A stretch of DNA of 64,000 nucleotides from Suillus spraguei (lineage: Eukaryota > Basidiomycota > Agaricomycetes > Boletales > Suillaceae). The translations under genes were made by a program, and so were the position numbers. The notes under the pieces are model-generated. The model did not search any database and was not told the DNA's origin. It saw only the letters and a list, made by a program, of their open reading frames with translations. Where the stretch lies: contig JABCPU010000209.1 in the NCBI GenBank assembly GCA_016800925.1, positions 1-64,000 of the forward strand. Direction: 5' to 3'. Shown piece after piece: positions 1 through 9,476 of this stretch; positions within the stretch are counted from its first letter, which is position 1; every line of letters starts with the position of its first letter.

Positions 1-114
1 AGATTTGAGATTTGAGATTTGAGATGGAAAAAGATATCTACCAAAAATGTGTGGATCAAAGTCATTTTATTGCTTAACATTTTTTTCAATCTCAAGTGCA
101 GAAGCCTGAGTACC

Positions 115-1195
115 GAACCGTGAACCCCTAAAAAGTAGACGACTGGAGTTTGGAGTTTGGAGTTCGGCACTTAGAATGTGTGGATCAATAGGTGTCTATT
201 GCCTCACATTGTTCTGAGTCCCGAGTCGCGAGTACTGGGTGCCAGGGTTCAGGGTTCAGCACTGACAATATGTTGATCAAGATCTTTCACATTATGAGTA
301 CCAAGTCCCAAGTCCCGAGTGCCGGGTGCTGGATTTTGGGGTTCGGCACATAACATATGTGGATCGAGATCTTTCATATTGTTTTGAGTCCCGAATACTG
401 ATCCCCGAGTGCCAGGTGCCGGAGCTCGGGGTTTGGCACTCAACATGTGTAAATCAAGATCTTTGTATTGCCTCACATGGTTCTAACTCATGGGTGGTGG
501 GGTTCGGGGTTCGGTGTTAAAATATGTGGATCAATATTTTTCACATTGTTATGAGTACCAAGTCCTGAGTCCCAAGTGCCAGGTGCCAGAGTTAGGGGTT
601 CGGCACATAAAATATGTGGATCAATATCTTTCACATTTTTATGAGTCCTGAATCCTGATCCCTGAGTGCTGGGTGCCGGAGTTTGGGGTTCGGCACTCAA
701 CATGTGTAGATCAATATCTTTGTATTGCCTCACATTGGTGTAACTCCCGGGTGCCGGAGTTCGGGGTTCAGCACTCAACATGTGTAAATCAATATCTTTG
801 TATTGCCTCATATTGTTCTCACTCCCGGGTGCTGGGGTTCGGGGTTTGGTGGTTAAATATGTGGATCAATATCTTTCACATTGTTATGAGTCCTGAGTCC
901 CAAGTGCCAGCTGCCGGGGTTTGGGGATCAGCACTCAAAATGTGTGGAGATCAATATCTTTGTATTGCCTCACATTGGTGTAACTCCTGGGTGCTGGAGT
1001 TCAGGGTTCAGCACTCAACATGTGCAAATCAATATCTTTGTATTGCCTCACATTGTTCTCACTCCCGGGTGCTGGGATTCGGGGTTCAGTGGTTAAATAT
1101 GTGGATCGATATCTTTCACATTGTTATGAGTCCTGAGTCCCGATTCCCAACTGCTGGGTGCCAGAGTTCGGGGCCTGCACACATATATTGAGATC
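115..1195. repeat. Degenerate 78-bp minisatellite
   Basis: About 13 imperfect tandem units of roughly 78 bp (78-81 bp), each holding a GTGGATCAATATC-type core, a TTGCCTCACATT or TTTCACATTGTT variant, and a GTGCCGG-GTTCGGGGTTC block. Two unit types alternate. Because 78 is divisible by 3, long frames stay open on both strands without necessarily being coding. The array abuts the 3' end of the minus-strand gene at 1225-1937. Confidence 0.9.
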
Positions 1196-1224
1196 CAAGA
1201 TCGGCGATGACAGACACAATTGAC

Positions 1225-1937
1225 TTACATCCTGAACAGAACCTCTCCCTGTTCATTCTTCCAAGCTGACAACACAAAAACTCTCATCCCGCATTGCCTC
1301 CACATCTCTTTTGAAAAGTGCTCCATATATGCTGGTCCCTTCTTACAAGCAACTTCTGCTTGTATCTCCAGAGGAGGAAAGCTGTTTGACCATTCTTCTG
1401 CTGTTTCTTTTGCCTTCTCCAACTTGTCGTCGTCCAATTCAGCCATGACTCTCTTCACAGCCCCCTGATAATGTTTGAACATACTGGGATCTCCTGGCTT
1501 TGCCCCGGACTCATCCTCAATCCTCTTTAGCACCTCTTTGCGCTTCTGCTGGTAGACCACCATCCCAGGCATCCATTTCCTCCCATACTTTATCATGTCC
1601 TTCCTTTTCTTCCTTTTCTTGTTGTTGAACAACCAAGTCTTATACATCTGAGAGTTGATGGAAGAATAAGATGTTAAAATTTTAGTTTTTCAACACGAAG
1701 ACACATCACCTGCTTCCTCTTTTTCCATTGTCCTTGGTCGACTTTAGGAGCAAAAAACCTGGCTGCCCTGGCAATTGCAGTGAAAATCCCTCGCTTCTCA
1801 CCCCTTTTGGCCGCGGTCCACTCAGGAAGGTAGTTCTTCAACTCCGAAATTTCGTTTTCCGTGAGCTTCTGTGTCTGTGGTTGACGTGCCCTATTTCTGC
1901 CAGAAGTCGAGTGAGTGGAATGACCTGTCCTTGCCAT
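1225..1937 (-). CDS. Conserved fungal hypothetical protein, two exons
   Basis: Exon 1 is 1710-1937 and exon 2 is 1225-1647, joined over a 62-nt GT-AG intron (1648-1709) in phase 0, giving 216 aa. The N-terminus is basic and Ser/Thr-rich; the middle is strongly basic (KKRKKRKD); the C-terminal half has a conserved-looking helix and the block CGMRVFVLSAWKN. From memory, proteins of this kind form a dispersed multicopy family in Agaricomycetes of unknown function; no catalytic motif is visible. The last codons are directly followed by a good donor (GTAAGT) just before the stop, so the true gene may have continued into the place now filled by the minisatellite. Confidence 0.6.
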
Positions 1938-2144
1938 GGTGAATCAAATTGCAGAATGGGCTGAGGATAAGCAAGGTGGAAGTATGAACGAATTGTCAGA
2001 AGTTGATCTTTGACAAAAGCCTAACAGTAGCTTAATTGAGCTATATTGGTCCCAAAGCCATAAATGGACATAAATTTGTAATGAGTTGGCAGGACAGTAT
2101 GACACCACAATGTAATAAAAATTCATTCCACCTGAGCAGATGCT

Positions 2145-2805
2145 TTGCTTGCAAAATTAGCATTAGAAAATAAGATGAAGATAGGTAGATGCACCCCATT
2201 GCAAAAATCCCACAGGGTAGAAGCAAGGGGCAGCAAAGGTAGAAAGATTTGGGTGAAGGTCCCACTTGCAAGCACAAGACGACAAGCCTACAGGTCCATG
2301 CCTCACTCTCCCCCAGAATCACCAACACTTCAGCCTGTTCAGGCACCACCTCCTTGGGATGACTTTCCTGACAATACTTACGAGCAAGACCAAGGCTCAT
2401 TTGAGCCATTGCAACTCCCAAAAACCATGGCAAGTTCATGTTAAATGTTGGAGTGTCATTCAAACTATAGCTAAATATAAAAAATGCAGAGTCAAAATGA
2501 CTACCAATGACTACCTCAGGCAATGGCTGCCAAGGCAGGAATCATATCTGCATCACCTCCTGGATCGAGAAGCTCCACCAGAAGACAGGAGATGCATCAT
2601 CTGCCACCAGCATGGGGTCTACAAATGTCAAGATTGTCTTGGCAAGCCTATCTATTGCACAGGCTGTTGCAGGAGTCAACATTGTTGCAATCCTTTCCAC
2701 TGGATCAGTCAATGGAATGGTCAATTCTTCGAGCGGAGTTGTCTCGCTCATGTCGGACTCACCATACACCTCAGGCATGATGGCAAGCAATGTCCGGTGC
2801 TCACA
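2145..2805 (+). pseudogene. KDZ transposase N-terminal relic (CxC2 cysteine cluster)
   Basis: The frame from about 2498 reads NDYLRQWLPRQ, then Cys pairs (CIIC, CQDC, CTGCC), PFHWISQW and GQFFE, which is the order seen in the CxC2-like cysteine cluster found next to Kyakuja-Dileera-Zisupton (KDZ) transposases. The upstream stretch (2145-2430, another frame) has the Pro-rich linker with PPPWDDFPD usual before this domain, so a frameshift or lost intron lies near 2430-2450. The reading frame is cut at 2805 exactly where a MITE starts, right after the conserved KQCPV. The transposase core is absent. Confidence 0.7.
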
Positions 2806-3078
2806 CATCAGGAAATTCACACATTCCTTGACGTGCTTAATCAGCTTAACTCACTTATCTCAAAACTTGTTTGCTCTCTCTCACATCATTCACCTGGCAT
2901 ATCTTATATTTTTTGAGTGCGAAATATAATAAAACATGTATATTAATATATCTCAACATTTTTTTTCTGAATTCACTCACATTGAAATTTTGGACAAGTA
3001 GATTCAATTTCACCAAGGCAGTTAAGTGTAAATAAGTCTGCATAAGGGCACGTCAAGGAATGTGTGAATTTCCTGATG
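2806..3078. mobile_element. 273-bp MITE, copy 1
   Basis: Bounded by 31-bp perfect terminal inverted repeats beginning CATCAGGAAATTCACAC. AT-rich interior with no plausible gene. Flanked by CA on both sides (2804-2805 and 3079-3080), compatible with a 2-bp target duplication. Inserted in the KDZ relic. By eye it is the exact reverse complement of 3645-3917. Confidence 0.88.
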
Positions 3079-3189
3079 CAGATAGGTGGGATTTGTTCGA
3101 AGGAGATGAACTGAAGACCAGCTTGAGCCCGAAGATCTTCCATCTGTGTCGGGACCTGAGTTCCAGCCGACTTTTCTCAATTGTGTCAG

Positions 3190-3485
3190 TTGTGCAAGTG
3201 AGAATATTGTGTTTGGTTACGCACCGTAGCGACCCTCATACCAGCCTCTTGGGCCTTGCAATACAGCTGGTATCTAAAGCTCTTGATGAAGTTCGTCCCA
3301 TCTACGATGAGGATTGTGTTTCTGGCAATGGTGTCTTGCAATAGCGGTGAAGAGAGTTACGCGGACAGTCTTTTCTTGAAGGAAGGCTGATTGACGAGCG
3401 GGGACTCGATCTACAGGGTAGAAGAAAACAATACCATTGTATGCATGATGAGCGGCCAAGTTGCCAACAGCCAAATCATTGTCTT
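3190..3485 (-). pseudogene. KTI12-like (Elongator-associated P-loop protein) fragment, copy 1
   Basis: Minus-strand translation gives EKTVRVTLFTAIAR, then after a frameshift near 3330 ILIVDGTNFIKSFRYQLYC and RVATV. This matches the KTI12 stretch where a Glu-Lys-x-x-Arg helix is followed by the Walker-B-like ILIVD and FRYQLYC. KTI12 is the ATPase accessory factor of the Elongator tRNA-modification complex. The P-loop N-terminus and the C-terminal half are missing, so it cannot be functional. It lies between the two inverted MITEs and is paralogous to 8235-8550. Confidence 0.65.
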
Positions 3486-3644
3486 GGATGTCATGACTTT
3501 TACTTTAAGCTGAGAGCCTGAAACTGAAGCTCACCTTAGTACCGAGTCTGACACGGCCCGACACCCAAAAAAAGGTTTGTTGTTTTATTTTTGCAAGTCA
3601 AGACAAAATGTAATGAAATAAGGACTGTATGACAGTACTAGAGG

Positions 3645-3917
3645 CATCAGGAAATTCACACATTCCTTGACGTGCCCTTATGCAGACTTATTTACACTTA
3701 ACTGCCTTGGTGAAATTGAATCTACTTGTCCAAAATTTCAATGTGAGTGAATTCAGAAAAAAAATGTTGAGATATATTAATATACATGTTTTATTATATT
3801 TCGCACTCAAAAAATATAAGATATGCCAGGTGAATGATGTGAGAGAGAGCAAACAAGTTTTGAGATAAGTGAGTTAAGCTGATTAAGCACGTCAAGGAAT
3901 GTGTGAATTTCCTGATG
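3645..3917. mobile_element. 273-bp MITE, copy 2 (inverted)
   Basis: Same length and, by eye, same sequence as 2806-3078 in the opposite orientation; both contain the identical spurious 62-codon frame. The 31-bp terminal inverted repeats are intact. The flanking dinucleotide is GG on both sides (3643-3644, 3918-3919). Confidence 0.88.
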
Positions 3918-3944
3918 GGGATTATGTAAAACGTTTCTACCTCG

Positions 3945-4625
3945 TCTCTCACGCGTCGTCCAGCCCACTATCAATTTTCTTCGCAGGTCGTCCAGTTAGC
4001 AGTACCTCCAACGAACTCAGAATACTCGACGTCGCGCCCTTTAACGTAAGGGACTTTGTATAAAATATCCGCAGATTGACGGGGAACAATCTGTCTTTTG
4101 CATTGGTAAAGTTATGACCATGACCTGACCAGTGCCGCTTGGTGTCATCGTGGAAATCGCGTCGTTGAACGGTTGGTCATAGCCTGTATAGTCTAACAAA
4201 ACGTCAATTTTATTCTACAGTCCTGCCTTGACGATGGCCTCGTGGATGGCATTTTCGGACCCTAGATCGATGGGTGAAACATATGATGAGGGTGTCATTT
4301 TTGCGAGTGAAGTATTCGTGCTGAATATGCGTACCCTGCGCTCCTTGCAGAGCTGGACTGCTGTAGAGTCGGTACTGCCTCGAGCACCTATAGGATTTCG
4401 GTTAAAGATGATGAACAAAGTACGTCAAGTGATGTATGTACCAATGATAATAACATTGTCTCCCTCCTTGATGTTCGCAAGATTTGTCAAGTATAATCCA
4501 GACAGATAACCGCGCCATGCTATCAGCCCTGGAATTGTCCAGAGATGCTGGCTTCCGGCCCAATCATCAGCGATAGGGACAGCAGCATAACTGAAGAACC
4601 GTAGGTCTGGAAACCAAGGGACAAA
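3945..4625 (-). pseudogene. Zinc-type alcohol dehydrogenase / quinone reductase fragment
   Basis: Minus-strand reading gives DDWAGSQHLWTIPGLIAW and NIKEGDNVIIIG (junction of the GroES-like and nucleotide-binding domains), a plausible intron (from about 4440 to a TATAG acceptor at 4392), then GSTDSTAVQLCKERRVR, DVLLDYTGYDQPF and a C-terminal SSLEVLLTGRPAKK. The Rossmann turn is altered (GARGSTDS). There is an in-frame TAG after IVKAGL (about 4216), at least one further frameshift near 4040-4075, and the first roughly 100 residues, including the catalytic Zn-site region, are missing. Family assignment is good; it is a dead copy. Confidence 0.7.
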
Positions 4626-4733
4626 TGCATGTGAAATAAGTACTGCAAAAATGTTACATCCGAAGTGAAGCCCCTCTCGCTTCCTATCTCCTACACCTCT
4701 GTTCCCATCTACTCTTAACTCGAGGCCCCAGGT

Positions 4734-5009
4734 ATGTCCATCACTTCAACGACTTCCCCGGAGAAATCTCTACCCGGAGCGGGCGGCTACTTGTCACGCG
4801 TAGCAGCCTCTCGTGCACTGGCCAAGCAGGACATTCTGCATGAAATCATTGAGAAGACTGTGCAAGCACATTATAATATCCTCAATTGCCTGAGGCCACA
4901 TGCTGAGGCCTGTGCTGCCTATGTCAGTTTTTTCTCCGGCTATGTCGAATTCCATGCTACCTTGAAAAGGTACAAGATGGACGAGATCATGGTAGAGATG
5001 TCTTCTTGA
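4734..5009 (+). CDS. Small hypothetical ORF (91 codons), member of a local repeat
   Basis: An uninterrupted 91-codon frame without a recognisable domain. Its 3' part (AYVSFFSGYVEFHATLKRY, then an EIMVEM end) recurs in degenerate form at about 16820-17010 and 36055-36140, in both cases just downstream of DUF6533 genes A and C. That recurrence could mean a small gene family, or simply a repeated DNA segment that happens to be open here. I cannot tell which. Confidence 0.3.
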   Translation: MSITSTTSPEKSLPGAGGYLSRVAASRALAKQDILHEIIEKTVQAHYNILNCLRPHAEACAAYVSFFSGYVEFHATLKRYKMDEIMVEMSS

Positions 5010-5753
5010 TGGATCTTACAACTTCTTATGATATTTATCCATGTACATGCCCACTGCTTACTCGTCTTTGTTACCCATGACCCCTGCCTTATTACGGATA
5101 GATCAGCGAAATATTTATTTCTAGTTAAAGATGTCGCATCGCATTTCTATAAATGAATTAGATGACGGTTGTCTATGAGGTACAATGATTGTCGCTGGTA
5201 GCAGTGGAGAAACAACACAATACGGGCCCACCATTCTTACACCTCAACCGTTGGATCCTTATGAAATTGAAACACCCTGCAGCTGCCAGCCCAAGCTGTG
5301 CCTAGATGGGCCCGGGCCTAGCCACAGCCTTCCTTGAAATTTGCAAAGCCTAAGCCAGCGGCTTGTCATCTGTTCAATGTTCTCGGTCATCCACGTAAGG
5401 ATCGCCAGCATCCGCCACGTCACTTTCGTATTTCGCAGCTAAAAACGCAGCTTTCAGCAGGCTCAGGCTCGTGTGCTTTGCTTTAAACCTCACGGACCAT
5501 ATTTCGAATCTGGCGAGTGACTGTAAACCTGAAAATTTGGTGAATAAATCATCACCATCGTACACTGAACTCGCCAACTGCGTCCGGCACACTATATAGG
5601 GCCTTTGTGACGGACCTTCAAGATGATGATGAAATAGAGCGTGAGCTGGCGTCTATCTATTAGTGATGCATATGCAGATCAGCTGCCCCCACACGACCTG
5701 TGTATGAAAGCTGAGGTAGTTTTTGACTCAGAGAACACCATCAAGTTTCAGCG

Positions 5754-6085
5754 ATGATATTCACCTCACTCACCACTATAATCATATCTGTCGCAGCGAT
5801 GACTGGCGTAGCCATTGCCTCTGACAACCTGGTGATAACACCCATGGGCTTACCCTGCGACGAGCCTGGTAAGCACTTTTGCAGCCTACTACGTGCAGAC
5901 CTTAAAGCACGTACTTACGGCTAGTATCAGTAGGTTCACTGGAGTGCTCAACGGGCATCGAAGGCTGGAACAACGACAACGATTTCGCGTATACGTGTGG
6001 AGCTCAGGGCACAATTATTGACTGTTGGCCATGTGTGTGTCAAAATTGCTGTAAAATAGTGAACGGGCAAGTCACCAACTGTTAG
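5754..6085 (+). CDS. Small secreted cysteine-rich protein, two exons
   Basis: Exon 1 is 5754-5868; the donor is GTAAGC at 5869; the acceptor is TAG at 5924 or CAG at 5930, six bases apart and both in frame; the stop is at 6083-6085. The product is 89 or 91 aa. Residues 1-22 (MIFTSLTTIIISVAAMTGVA) form a typical signal peptide. The mature ~68 residues hold nine cysteines, seven of them in the second half (TCG, IDCWPCVCQNCC, final TNC). It does not fit the eight-Cys hydrophobin spacing. The intron hides it from single-exon ORF calling. Possibly an effector-like or cell-surface protein; function unknown. A TATATAG box lies at about 5592. Confidence 0.65.
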
Positions 6086-7670
6086 GTTGGGAGTGACGAG
6101 CTCGACGCAGAAGGAGCCGAAATGGTGGCTTGAACCTTAAATCATAGATACAGTAGACAATTTTTGTGTACGCTATGCGTTTGTTATGTTCCCTGTTAGA
6201 TAGTGCTTTGACGACGTGTCTGAGACTTGCGGATAACTCAACACTAACTGCCCGTCCTGAGTGAGCCTTGTTGGAATTCGAAGTGTAGGACCACGCAATG
6301 AGAATAATAACCAAAGAATCTTGTTTGTCTGAGCTCTGTCAAACAAGTAAGGAGGAGAAATACATGCGAAGACAGGTATTCTACTGATCATGTAAGTGTA
6401 CCTCGAGCGGAAACTGTGATTTCCAACAACCCTGTCGTTCTCCTCCGCATTCAGAGTCCGAGTGTTGATTTCTCATTTAGCATGATATGTGCAAAAAGGT
6501 ATGAAGGAGTGGTGTGATGCAATGTCGACAATATAGCATGCATTGACGCTCCGGACTCGATTGATCAGACCATGGTTTCTGACAGGAAGAGTGAGGGATT
6601 GGTGTTTGTCGCCCGTATGGAATTCCCATACCGTATGCTTTCCTCCTGTCTTGCCTTGCAGCGGCTGTGTATGCGCCGTCTACCGCTATCTTGACGTCTA
6701 CGATGACCTAGGGCTAAAGCCACCCACCGGGGAGTCTGGTGTGATGAATGATGCAGTGTACGTCAAGTACAAGAGCACGCCGGTCGACTGGGTACCCTCA
6801 TTGAAGCATCCGCCCCAGTCGAGGGTGAAGCAAAGCTAGTGGCCTGATTTCCGCGGCGAACGTACCACATACATGCACTGTCAAGACGTAAGAATCATAC
6901 CATTCTGAAAAAGAGCACAACGCAGACATCGCAGTTCGTAAGTACGATTAGCATGTGACATGAGATACGTACGAAGCAGGACCAGTCCTGCACTGCACAT
7001 AACCTTGATAAAACGAATGCCAGCGTTGAAAATTGGCCTCCTCTAAACTGTTTTAGATACATCCGCCAAAATTCGCGATCGTCCTTCACTTGCTCGTATG
7101 TTGACAAGGATCCGAGAGGCTAGAACACTGTATGATGATTTGCGGACCAATGATTAGTTGGTGATACAGTCGTTCGAGTTGATGGACTCACGAGTCTGTG
7201 ATAGAAACCAGTGTGATCTGAATTCGATGATAAGCGCATGGATGAGTGGTCAGGTGTACTGCAACGTACCGGGGGAACCATGGTGAAAATTATACTGAAC
7301 GAAGGCATGACTTGATAAGTAGGAAGCACGCGGGGGCGAACAGAGTCATCTTATTCATGATGTAGTACATCACTGAATCATTATGAAGAGAGTTCATTAG
7401 AGTGGTCCGACGAGGCTGTACTTGCTAAATCAGGTGTACAACATCAAGTACAGCAGGACCAATTCATGCATGGGTTCGAAAAAATTCTTGAGAAACAAGA
7501 CGACTGCAGTTCATAGAGTGATAGAGCGGTGTACTCGAAAGTGTTGTTCCTCCCGCCCAAGAAAAGACAATCACCCGGATCCGCTATCCACTGGCACCCC
7601 GATCAATATAGATTTGTGATGAGATCTTTGTTTTTCGCAATAATCATGCTTGTGATGGGTCGTTTTTTTG
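6086..7670. other. No gene I can support
   Basis: Frames of 60-100 codons occur (6543-6839 on plus, 6895-7107 and 7120-7329 on minus) but none has recognisable family features or convincing splice structure. The stretch may hold decayed genes. Confidence 0.4.
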
Positions 7671-7673
7671 GAA

Positions 7674-8165
7674 TCAATGACCAAGGGAGCGTCTGATATG
7701 AAATGAGAGACCACAGAATACTGTGATTCTAAATACAAGGCTCTTGTTTGAAATACTTACGTGCAAGTCACCTCGCAACACCTCCAAAAACTCTGCAAAC
7801 GCACGTCGCATACCCTCCTCTCCCCACTCCACCCTGCCTTTGTCCGTGCATCCCAATGGCACAGCTTTCCGCTATGCAGCCACGAGTTGGTGTTTGAGCC
7901 ACTGCAACTCTGACAACGTCAATGCACGATGCGAGAGTGTTGAGCGAACGCGGAGCACATCGAAGCTGAGGACGACAGGTCCCCTAAGCGGGCCGGCAGC
8001 CTGAGCAGCCATGATGCATCTTATACGCATTCGTAAGGGTGTTGTGTCGTCCCAAGTGACGGTGAACAGTGGGAGATCCCAGCGAACTGTAGATGAGAGC
8101 GTTGAAGCTATTGTGAGGTTAGAAATCATGGCGCGTGAAACAGAGAAGTGGAAAATGGACGTCAA
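7674..8165 (-). pseudogene. Unrecognised gene fragment with in-frame stop
   Basis: Two minus-strand frames in the same phase (8165-7872 and 7862-7674) are separated by a single TAG near 7869. The composition is protein-like (GPVVLSFDVLRVRSTL before the stop; GRVEWGEEGMRRAFAEFLEV after it) and the second part ends at a good donor (GTAAGT at about 7763). This suggests an internal exon of a broken gene. I do not recognise the family. Confidence 0.4.
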
Positions 8166-8234
8166 AGGTTTATATCTCTTCCAATCTGCTCGTTCATCAT
8201 GTCATTTCCGACAATAATCAGGCGTAGCGAGGAC

Positions 8235-8550
8235 ATCTACTGAGCTGGTTGTGCGAGTGAGAATATCGTACACCGTAGCGACCCTTATATCAGCCTCTCG
8301 GGCCTTGCAATACAGCTGGTATCTGAGGCTCTTGATGTAGCTCATCTCATCCACGATGAGGATTATCCCTGGCAATGTGCCTTGCGATCGTGGTGAAGAG
8401 AGTTGCGCGGACGGTCTTTTCTTCCAAGGAGTCTGATTGACGAGCGGGGACTCAGTCTACAGGGCAGAATAAGACGGGGAAAATACCATTGCATGATGCG
8501 CGGTCAGCAGCCAAATCATCATCTGAGATGACTTTTACTTTGAATCGAGG
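8235..8550 (-). pseudogene. KTI12-like fragment, copy 2
   Basis: Clearly homologous at the DNA level to 3190-3485. Minus-strand reading: VKVISDDDLA, then EEKTVRA / VRATLFTTIARHIAR, a frameshift near 8360, then ILIVDEMSYIKSLRYQLYC and RVATVYDILTRT. An in-frame TAG lies near 8460. No MITEs flank this copy, so the duplicated unit was probably older than the MITE insertions around copy 1. Confidence 0.6.
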
Positions 8551-8559
8551 GCCTGATGA

Positions 8560-9476
8560 GATATAAGTCGTGAATTTGGGCTGCTCGCAGCTCGGGTTTC
8601 GGCGCTTCGCACGACAAGGTTTAGCTTATTTCATCAGTGGCTGTATTTCTTATTTACTTTTATTTATTCTAGGTATACTCATTTCCGTGGGCGTGAGGCG
8701 TCTAACTTTGAACTCCCCTATTAAATAATTAAATGTTCCACAATCAGAAGTGCTGGCAGCAGCAGATATAACTATGCGAACCCCGTGCTGCGAGATACTG
8801 TGAACACTGGATTTTTTGGTGACTACGTGACCAAGTATCCGCTTCATCACCGATAATCCTGGACCGTGGTTGTTGCACTGGTACGTATCGTTCTTGATAA
8901 CTCAGATCGCTAATGATGTTGACGACTTTTGTGTAGTCATATTGATTGGCATCTATACACATGAGTTTTTTGTTCCATTTACCAAGCCTGAATGAACTTT
9001 TGATTTATATGATCACAGCGGGATGGCTTTGGTATTCTCAGAGGCTTCTCAAGATGTCGCAGTTTCGCAGCCTCTCAGTAGTGAGTACATAGCACTACGG
9101 AGTACTAGATTATCAGCGATAGATTCTTCGAAGCAGCTCTGTCCGATATATGATAGCCTTCCTCAACAAAACTTCTCTCTTCCACCTCCAAAGTGATTGA
9201 TATTATTGGTTTTATTGTCTCGCAAACCTTTCCTTTATTCTGAATCATATCCAATTTGAAAGCAATTTGTTTAGAGACACTTCAATGTTCGTATAGCGAT
9301 AGAGACGAGATTGATTTTTCTACAAACGCCCGTTATTTATTGCTATCAGTGATGAGACGCCCAGCGTCCAGTATATCTATGACGTTCATTAAAATCTAGG
9401 GGTATAAGTGACAAACTTGACCAATTTTACAGCGTAGACCCAATGATTTCCACCAGCACACCTTAATTTTCGCCAC
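8560..9476. other. Intergenic, nothing identified
   Basis: AT-richer sequence with only short frames. No repeat or RNA gene seen. Confidence 0.4.

Noticed and set aside
488..1191. Long frames in the minisatellite on both strands
   Set aside because: Openness follows from a period divisible by 3; no independent sign of coding.
2855..3868. Identical 62-codon frames at 2855-3043 and 3680-3868
   Set aside because: They are the same chance frame in the two MITE copies, overlapping the TIR-bounded AT-rich interior.
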